Shown piece after piece: positions 56,520-64,000 of a DNA stretch of 64,000 nucleotides (its first letter is position 1; each line of letters begins with the position of its first letter). The DNA is from Favolaschia claudopus (taxonomy: Eukaryota; Basidiomycota; Agaricomycetes; Agaricales; Mycenaceae). A program made the position numbers and the translations under genes. The notes beneath the pieces were generated by a model. It did no database searches. It was not told the origin of the DNA and saw only the letters and a list, made by a program, of their open reading frames with translations. The DNA is taken from NCBI GenBank assembly GCA_037176885.1, contig JAWWNJ010000197.1, positions 281,854-345,853 of the forward strand, in the 5' to 3' direction.

Positions 56520-58441
56520 ATGGCGACACAACTTGGAGAGGCCAGCCAGCAGCAGCGTCTTTGGTGGGCGGTCCGCCTTTAATCTTACCCTCGGCTTCTC
56601 ATTGGCTCGTCCGTGGCATTTGCAGGGACGAAGCGCTCGAAAGGCTCTTCAGTAAGGGTGTAATCCATCCATTATACTCTTCTACAATCCTCCGTCTTTC
56701 AGTGCTTTCCTCCGCCACTTTAAAAAACAATGCCTTGTTGGAGGTGCAAGTCAAGGAACTCGAACTTGAAGTGCAAATCCTGCGGGCGCGCGCCCGTGAG
56801 GGCCAGGATCGACTGGCTTCCAGTCCCCACAACATTCCTGTGTCAAATACATTCGTCGTGCGTTTCTTCTGCCTTTTGTCATTGTTCGCTCTCGATTCAT
56901 TCATTCAACTCAGAACCAGAGCCCGCTCATTCTTTGTATTATTAATGGAGACGAGAAACTGTTTACTAGTTTCGTTCAAGGCCAGGACGGTGGCCATGCC
57001 ACAGCTGGATCCCTGACACAACAAATCGCAAACTACCTTGGCCCGGAGGGCCTGCATAATTGCGGAGAAATTTCATTCTGGATAACCGTCTATTTCAACA
57101 GATGCCTACTTCTCGATAGGCTCGTCGCCAACAACATTTGTACGGTGCAGCAATTCGACGGTTTTTTGGCGGTAGGTCGCGCCTCTTCTGGATCAACAGT
57201 TTGGGGACCTGATCTGACCAGGGCTTTAACCAACGTTCCCGCCGCTTCTCGTTCATCGACGTCGGCTATTCTAACGAGACGGATCCAAGGATTATAGGTA
57301 GTGCCGTCCTCTTGCTCGATACTACTACCCTACGCTCACCAATGTCGTTCGAAGATTGCATCAACTTGTACGCTCGTTTCCCTCAAACTTATCGTGTTTT
57401 CCTCGCGGGTACGTTTTATCGAGTTCCGACCATTGACTACGCTGACCAGTTGCAGGCGGGTGCGGCCCACAATACGCATCCTTTTGGCAAAATTTAGAAG
57501 CTAGTCTTCGTGGTAAACTGGTATTCATGGGTTCGGACGATGCCGAGGCCCCTGCGACGTTTCCCTTTTTAAATGTGGGGGAAAATATATTCATGAATTC
57601 CAAAACCCAGCACCACCCATCTCCCGCTCCTCTCAACATGAGGTCTGCAATCGTGAACGGCGGGCTCATTAGTCCACAATCTCCGGCTTCCCAGATCAGC
57701 CGACGAGCCATCGACCCTACGCTTGTGAGTTCAACCTTTCATCGTGCTTCGATGCTCAAACCCTCCTAGCCTTTGCACAAACGTTGGTATTGAGATTTCG
57801 CGATTGTAACTACTAATGCATACCATGACAGAAAACCCTCCACCGTGCAACGAATATTACCTGATGACATGTTCGAAGGGGGTGAGTTACTCTTTTGTTG
57901 CTCATACATACAACCCTTATACTTCGTCGATTGGTAGCCAGCCGTCTGCAAATACTCTCACGAATATATCCTTACCCCCGAACAATTGGCTTCTTTGTCC
58001 ACCAACGCGAAAAAGGCGCCATGCAACCACCTTAAGAACGGTACGTCGTTATTGCAGTTGTCATTCTTTCTTACTGATGCTCTGGTAGGCGCACAATGCC
58101 CTTACGGGTGCGCACTTTTCCTTCATCTGCTCTTCCAAACAGTCATACTTAGGCCTCGTCCCAAGATCTGAATGCTGCTGGGGGTGAGTTGCTCTAACTG
58201 GCTCGGTCGGTAGACAGTAACGTATCTCGAACAGACATGTCTGTCCCAACGGACTCAACTGCGTACGCTCTTGTACTTGACGCGTCTGACAATGAATTTA
58301 CTTGCACCAGTTCCACCTCAGCAAAGGCAAATGTTGGTTCAAGGGTGGCAGGTTTCTCTCGATTATCTGAGTGACTGGATTGACTCAATGGCTTTCTCTC
58401 CAGAGGCTATGCACGCGCCTTTGTCCGCTGAGCTCCCCTGA
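56520..58441 (+). CDS. Coiled-coil / NYN-like (DUF7923-type) / tandem CCCH zinc-finger protein, copy 2 (diverged)
   Basis: This tandem paralog has the same layout as copy 1: MATQLGEASQQQRLWWA, then the coiled coil SSATLKNNALLEVQVKELEL, then the NYN-like part. Its first acidic motif reads LILCIINGDEKLFTSFVQGQ, that is ING where copy 1 has IDG. HNCGEISFWITVYFNRCLLL and, across an intron, FSFIDVGYSNETDPRIIG follow, then TRLPQTYRVFLAGTFYRVPT. A linker with PAPLNMRSAIVNGGLISPQS leads to the zinc fingers PPPCNEYYLMTCSKG-PAVCKYSHEY, CNHLKNGAQCPYG, CCWGHVCPNGLNCVRS and FHLSKGKCWFKG, which correspond one by one to those of copy 1. It ends MHAPLSAELP at 58439-58441. About ten introns, some under 45 nt. 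The frame is clean. Confidence 0.75.
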
Positions 58442-58731
58442 GCCCAAAAACCTATTATCACCGCTCTTTTGCAACGCGAAGAAAAATGCCGCGTATTTAA
58501 TCTGATGATCCATCCGGCTGGAAGGAGGGAGCCTGTCTGCACATATAACATTTATTTAACATTATAACTGTACATATGTATTTACTCGACCAAACGATTT
58601 ATCTGGCGCGCTTTAAGCCTTCGACTTCAATTGACTTGCGTGACGTGACGGTGCAATCGATTGCGGGCACTTTGCGGGCGATTCCACATCAACGACATAT
58701 CGACCTTAACTACAGTCTACAGCTTACCACC

Positions 58732-59805
58732 ATGTCCAACGTCCGTCCTCTCCCGTCCCTTCTCTGCGTGCGTTCACTCAACCCCTCACAGGCAGATAAC
58801 GACCACGAAGATCTTGCCCCCTCCGCTACCCCAGGTTTGATTCTGCGTCCGTTGTGGACCATCCTGAGTGACCTCGTCAAGGCTACAAGCCGGCTGGGCC
58901 CGCCAAATCGGCTGACGAGTACGCCAAGCTTGACGCAGAAGATGAGAGTCTTGCGCGTTGGAAGGCTTCCTTAGGTACCAGAGCCAATAGGGATGCTATC
59001 ACTCCCTTTGTAACGACACACTTACAGGTATCGTTCCTGGGGCTGGCGGACCTGCGACTGGTCCCAAGGTATGAATAACGATTCGGGTTTATTTCGTCAA
59101 GTTTCAATGTTTCCCGGCAGGTTACAGTGGTGACGCTTGAGGTGCACCTCAATCGACTGCAGAGAGATGCATTCTGACCTTCTCCGCCTTTCTCCAGCTG
59201 GATTCGCCCACACTTCCGCCTGGCAAGAAGATTTCCATTGATCTGCACGACGCTGCTCGTGTGGCCGACCTCAAGAAGAACCCCATTACGATCAAGGAGG
59301 ATGTTGACTACAAGTGTGTATCCTCCTCGATGCGCGTACAATGGAGTACTAACCACACTGTCAGCGTTCGCATCACGTTCAAGGTCAACCACTCTATAAT
59401 ATCGGGGGTCCGGTATATCCAGGTTGTGAAACGGACTGGCGTCAAAGGTAGATAGATATACAACTCAGAGACGGCTCCTCCACTGACAAGGCCCGTTCTA
59501 GTCGATAAACTGGAGCAAATGCTGGGCTCTTACGGACCACACCCTCAGGGAGAGGCTTATATCAAGAATTTCGATACTGATCATTCCCCGAGCGGTCAGT
59601 GAATATATTCCTCGGCGTTTCAACAGATCTGACCCCCGTCTCCAGGGATGCTCGCCCGGTCGGGAACGTACAGCGTCAAGAGTCGAGTGGTGGATGACGA
59701 TGGAGAGATCTACGCAGGTGCGTTCCTTTCTACTCTAGCCTTACTCACTGCATTAATTTTGATACAGACTGGGAGTGGAGTTTCAAGCTCGCGAAAGAAT
59801 GGTAA
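58732..59805 (+). CDS. RDI1: Rho GDP-dissociation inhibitor (RDI1)
   Basis: Rho-GDI extracts prenylated Rho GTPases (Rho1, Cdc42) from membranes and keeps them soluble. Exon 1 is only ATGTCCAAC (MSN). A 51-nt intron (GTCCGT...CTCACAG) leads to ADNDHEDLAPSATPG, then YKPAGPAKSADEYAKLDAED, ESLARWKASLG (the switch-binding helical arm). The immunoglobulin-like fold follows: [96 protein letters not shown] and the terminal WEWSFKLAKEW. All the hallmarks of the family are present at normal length. Seven or so introns interrupt it. COQ2 follows on the same strand after 118 bp. Confidence 0.95.
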
Positions 59806-59923
59806 ATTGGATGCCGCTCTTCGCGCCTCGAAGTTGTTAAATATACTCTGCGATTGTTTTTACCTATGGATTGTAGTAAGAAATCAAATGTATGTAACCG
59901 AGCGTCAAATTCGCGTGACCGTG

Positions 59924-61286
59924 ATGAGGTTTCGTTTCGCCCGCTACTGTAACATCGCGCGCCCTGGCGAACTGCCGCAGTTTCCAGACCTCTACATCCA
60001 CAGTCGTCGTTCTATTCTTTTCCCTCTCTGCCTACAGTCCTGTCGTCAAAAATCGCCGTTCGCGTCGCGTGGAATTTCTTCGACTCAAACTTCACCTTCT
60101 AAGACATGGGTCGATCGTCTTCCAGTGCCCGTCCGGCCTTATCTATACCTTACTCGTATCGATAAACCTATCGGAACCCTGCTATTGTTCTATCCCTGTG
60201 GTCTGTTGTCTTGTCGCCAACCAATGCTACTCCCAAGTGATGCCTTCCTATGGTCTAGCTTGGTCAATTACTATGGCTTCCTACGCGCTTCAGCTTCCTT
60301 TCACCACACCACTGACCTACATCAGTCTATTCGGCATTGGGGCAGTCGTAATGCGCGGCGCGGGCTGTACAATAAACGATATGTGGGATCGGAATCTCGA
60401 CAAGGGAGTGGGTAGGTGTTTGCGGTTCATTGGGCACTATTGAGATAATCTGTGATCTGTTAGCACGGACGAAAGAACGCCCCTCTTGCTCGGGGAGATA
60501 TCACATATGGGACAGGCGGTCGCGTTCCTCGGCGCGCAACTATCCGTTGGGTTAGCCGTGCTCGTACAGATGAATTGGTATAGGTATGTACGCATTCGGC
60601 CGCTTATTTTGAGTAGGTTGAATAAGTCAAATACAACTAGTATCCTCTTAGGCGCCGCTTCGTTGTCCGTCGTGGTGGTATATCCGTTGATGAAACGTAT
60701 CACGTATTGGCCACAGGCCGTCTTGGTTCGTGAATCTAACCCATGTTTTTACATGGCAACTTACTCATGTATTCAATGTTAGGTGTTGCCTACAATTGGG
60801 GTGCGCTTCTGGGGATGGTCAGCGGTGGCCGGAACCGTTGACTGGGGCGTCTGTCTTCCGCTGTATGCCAGCGGAGTGACCTGGACGCTAGTATATGATA
60901 GCATATATGCTCATCAAGTCGGTATCCTCCCTCTTTGCATTTCTGCCTCCTGATTGCGAGGTTTGTTGATCAGGACAAAAAAGGACGATGTCGGGGTGGG
61001 TATCCGCTCGACGGCTCTGCTGTTGGCGATCGGACACGGCCAATTATCGGCGGCCTCGCGACCGTCTCATTATCCCTTGCGGCATATGCAGGACATCTGA
61101 ATGCACATGGTGCCCCATTCTTCGTCGGAGTATCACTTGCAGCCATTCAACTGGCCCGCATTGTATACCGCACAGACTTTGAATCGCGTCCAAGCTGCTG
61201 GAAAGGTTTTGTCGACTGGCGGGTGGTCGGGCTTTTGGATTTGGATGGGTGCTCTCGCTGATTATAGCCTCTTTTTATTGTCATAG
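59924..61286 (+). CDS. COQ2: 4-hydroxybenzoate polyprenyltransferase COQ2 (ubiquinone synthesis)
   Basis: COQ2 is a UbiA-fold enzyme of the mitochondrial inner membrane that attaches the polyprenyl tail to 4-hydroxybenzoate. The start [20 protein letters not shown] is a presequence. [20 protein letters not shown] is followed across an intron by [20 protein letters not shown]. The first Asp-rich motif is in [20 protein letters not shown], the second in [39 protein letters not shown] and [20 protein letters not shown] lie on either side. Frame changes are needed at [12 protein letters not shown], at [13 protein letters not shown], at [14 protein letters not shown] (one T missing) and near 61213 before [16 protein letters not shown]. 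Both metal-binding motifs are intact, so I read these as sequence errors. The end at 61286 follows the last frame. Confidence 0.85.
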
Positions 61287-61488
61287 TACTACGCAAAACT
61301 AGGGATTGTAGAACAAAGTCGTAACTTGTGGGTCATCGATACAGTGGGGATTAGAGGTCGTCTAAGTGGTCAAAGCAATGCCCCGGCCTCCTAGTGGGAA
61401 TAAAGGTGTTATGATACAACAAAAGTGTGGTGAATAGTGAATCGTGGTGAATGTGGCAGAGCGATGTAAATTTGCAGAGATAGCAGTT

Positions 61489-63754
61489 TCATGCAGGATT
61501 ATTATACGAGACAGCGCGAACGATGCGTTTTGTACGAGCTTTGAGCCAGCCGTGGAAACCGACGACCCAGATTATCCAGGTGAACGCAAGGCAGGTGATA
61601 GCAACAGCAACAACGGCGAACATCATAATGTCTGTAATTAGCTTAATGAGGGAGTGATACAGCAGTAAAAGCACTAAGATGCATACCGTCTCGACCGCGT
61701 CGCATTGCCATAAGAGTTACTTCCTCTGTGGAGAAAATAAAGCTCAGACCTCCGGCAGCAAGGAAAAAGGCTCCCAAAGCTTCAGTGGGCGGGCGGGACG
61801 GCAGCGTTGACCGCGGGGGAGCGACCCATACAAAGAAATAGGTGAGGCACCGCAAGACAGCGAACGCAACTAGCAGGTTGCCCCAGAGCGAGTGAATTTG
61901 CACTTGGAAGAGGTAAGTCTGGAAGTGGGCGGCCATTACAGATCCAGTGACGCCTATGACGAGCGCGGGGAAGGGGTTGAAACTGGAGGTGTAGGTTTCG
62001 GGTTCGGAGACGTTCTCTGAGGTGTCCACGGCGAGAGCAGCTAGCCACCTGCGGATGTCTTGGACTCGATAGCCATGCCTGGAAAAACATTTATTAGACC
62101 GGAAGGGGGGCGCCGGCAAAAGATCAGGAAATAAACGTACCCACGAGACCCGCGAACCAAAACATGACCTATACGCAAAATCGTTAGAATACTCGACGAA
62201 ACTGACGACATGTTGACATACAGCTATTCCGATGTGTTGAAGTTGCTTGGTGGTATAGGGATCACCGGGATTGGCTCCGAACCTGCGTGAACTCGTTGGG
62301 AAGGATAAAAATACGCGGACAAAAGTAGAACGAACCTTTCCATCCAAGTATTAGTAGCACCGTACAAGAAAATGACGGTCGATTCGACCATCTCAGCTGT
62401 AGGATAGCCAGCGGAGGAGGGAGCGCGGTTCCATGACCAGCCAAGCTCAGAGCACCAGCCCAAAAATCGAGCAAATGAGATAAGGCCGTAGCACCAGAAA
62501 ATTCCACCCTCTGCACGGGACAAATCGCGTTAGAGCAGGAAATAGAATTGGGGATACACTTACTGATAAGATGTGCTAGACAACCCATTGATGTAGTTCT
62601 CTCGGCATCCACCTACGTCGAAATTCAACGAACACTTCTGACCGTAATGGTAAAACCCACCAGTGTAAATCACGGTTCCGGTCAAAAGCATCGCGAATCC
62701 GGCAAAAACGAGGGCGCGTTCAGTGACTGCGAATGCGGCCCGCCCGACCCGTCGAAGCAGAGAAATTTTTGACGAGATTTGCGACGACGAAATATGCACG
62801 TCATGCAGCGTCGCTTCCGAATGGGGGGAAGATGGCCCAAAAAGGGTGCCGTCGGACATGGTCGAGTGGGAACGGACGTGATTAGCCCACTGTTCCGTGT
62901 TCCCATGGTGGAAGTTCTGGATATGGGAAGGAGCAGAATCGGGCACTTCATATGAATGACGGGTCTGTTTGCCCTCCTCAACAACGTCTTCGTCGCCCAT
63001 TAAACCAATGTATTCTGGACCTGAAGTTTTATCATTCTCGTCACGGCCCAACAGGGCGCGGGCAATGCCCTTTAATGTGTAATGTTTTCCGGAGCGCAAA
63101 AATGAGATAAGGCGGCGGAAAGCATCGAAAGTATCGATGGCAGTCAAGCCAAGAGCAATTAAGAGGATATTGTACCCGTGTCGCGCATGCGATGATCCAA
63201 CGTACCTGGCAGAAAATGTCAAATTGTTTAGACGCCGGCTAATTCGCCGAGATAATTAATGATCACGTACATGTCGGGAGTCAGCTTTCGATATACCGAA
63301 CTAGCCGCACACGCGAGAATAAACGACGCGTAGAAGCCGCAGACTGCGATTCCTCGCCAGGCGTGGTTTAGGGACCGCAGCGTGATGGCTTGCACAGAGG
63401 TGTTAGTTTGACGCGTCAAAGCCGCGAGAAAGTGATCTCACCCATTGGCAAAAAGCCGAAGAACGCCAGGGACATGAAGACGGAGTGCGTGATAATCAAG
63501 CTAGGATGGCGAGATCCTGGCACTTGGTCAGAGTCTTCCCAGTCAATCGTATAGTACGATGGCGGTGTGGGGGAATGGTACAAGGTGACTTCTGTCTCGT
63601 TCAGTTCAAGCAGCGGCGCTACGCCGTGGTGGTGGCCGTGTTCGCCTCCATCGCGTGCTATGAGTCCTAGGGCATCATCGGGCGTCGATGAGGACGCGAC
63701 ATAAGACAACACAAGGGAGGATGCGAGGGCGAGATGGAGTGGGTGCAAACGCAT
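61489..63754 (-). CDS. YTP1-like multi-pass membrane protein (DUF2427 plus Ytp1 domains)
   Basis: The family is fungal, with helices resembling cytochrome b561-type proteins and no firm function. The signal peptide or first helix is MRLHPLHLALASSLVLSYVA. A His-rich lumenal loop (GGEHGHHHGVAP) follows. HPSLIITHSVFMSLAFFGFL-PM marks the DUF2427 part, then GIAVCGFYASFILACAASSV, HARHGYNILLIALGLTAIDT and a cytosolic loop rich in Ser/His. ERALVFAGFAMLLTGTVIYT, GGIFWCYGLISFARFLGWCS, VESTVIFLYGATNTWMERF and IGIAVMFWFAGLVGMAIESK are further helices. The C-terminal half has FNPFPALVIGVTGSVMAAHF and SLWGNLLVAFAVLRCLTYFF, ending VRAVSYNNPA. His residues in helices could bind haem, which is untested. At least eight introns. 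The start is 63754; the window end lies upstream. Confidence 0.83.
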
Positions 63755-64000
63755 CGTGCGGGGAGGGATGGAATGAATCGGAGAAATGCCGACTTCGGAC
63801 CCGTGGTTATAAAGGACGGCCGGGTCAATAAAAACGAGAACTAAGTGGATTATTCATTAGTCTCGGCCTACCCAGATGACTCGTGTTTGATGTCCTTCAA
63901 CGTTCTTGGTCGCGTAATTTCGTCCCGTTTTACTAAGCCAAGATTATAGATTTCTTGCCAGAGGCCACCCTCGTTTCCGATCGTGCTTGCTACATTGACG
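63755..64000. promoter_or_regulatory. Promoter region of the YTP1-like gene with a TATA-like box
   Basis: On the minus strand CTTTATAA lies at 63807-63814, about 55 bp upstream of the start codon. No gene is visible from here to the window end. Confidence 0.4.

Overview
The window is nuclear DNA from a filamentous basidiomycete, most likely an Agaricomycete. Genes are dense and cut by many short GT-AG introns (about 40-95 nt). Proteins typical of Agaricomycetes are present: two DUF6593-type proteins, a tandem pair of coiled-coil / NYN-like / CCCH proteins, a GH128-type glucanase and a YTP1-like membrane protein. A Rhizoctonia-like (Cantharellales) source is possible but cannot be shown from the sequence alone. 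I see no CRISPR array, rRNA, intact transposon or tRNA.

Layout. 0-8.5 kb: the 3' part of SEC12 (ER GTPase exchange factor), TAF9, the iron-sulfur scaffold ISU1, the splicing factor PRP31, a possible small membrane protein and an RCK/CAMK-type kinase. 8.5-10.9 kb: a gene-poor stretch with a perfect palindrome. 10.9-16 kb: a Tctex-type light chain divergent from a PEX11-like gene, two related small coiled-coil genes, and a TVP38/DedA-type membrane protein. 16-26 kb: an HSF-type regulator, an NRC-2/FPK1-type AGC kinase and an MFS transporter. 26-36 kb: mitochondrial uS14, a bZIP-DUF3425 regulator, a DUF6593 protein, RPB12, a disordered protein, a GPATCH11-type G-patch protein and a two-RRM protein. 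36-38.3 kb: a second gene-poor stretch. 38.4-47.3 kb: a secreted GH128 glucanase, an AhpD-like protein, a second DUF6593 protein, mitochondrial uL11 and a secreted M28 aminopeptidase. 47.4-54 kb: a WD40 protein, a Gfo/Idh/MocA oxidoreductase and a CDT1-like licensing factor. 54-58.5 kb: the two tandem NYN-like/CCCH genes. 58.7-63.8 kb: Rho-GDI, COQ2 and a YTP1-like protein.

Most genes are unrelated housekeeping functions, as is usual for fungi; there is no operon-like cluster. Several pairs are head to head with only 110-150 bp between start codons (TAF9/ISU1, Tctex/PEX11, uS14m/small membrane protein, uL11m/M28 peptidase), so shared promoters are likely. Mitochondrial biogenesis is well represented (ISU1, uS14m, uL11m, COQ2).

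An important caveat: several strongly conserved genes (SEC12, ISU1, TAF9, COQ2) can be read only by allowing one-base shifts, mostly an extra base in a short homopolymer. Other genes of similar length (HSF-type, TVP38-type, Gfo/Idh/MocA, GPATCH11-type) read cleanly. This looks like residual sequencing or assembly error rather than gene decay. Exon boundaries below were assigned by eye, so gene spans are reliable at the ends stated but internal junctions are approximate.
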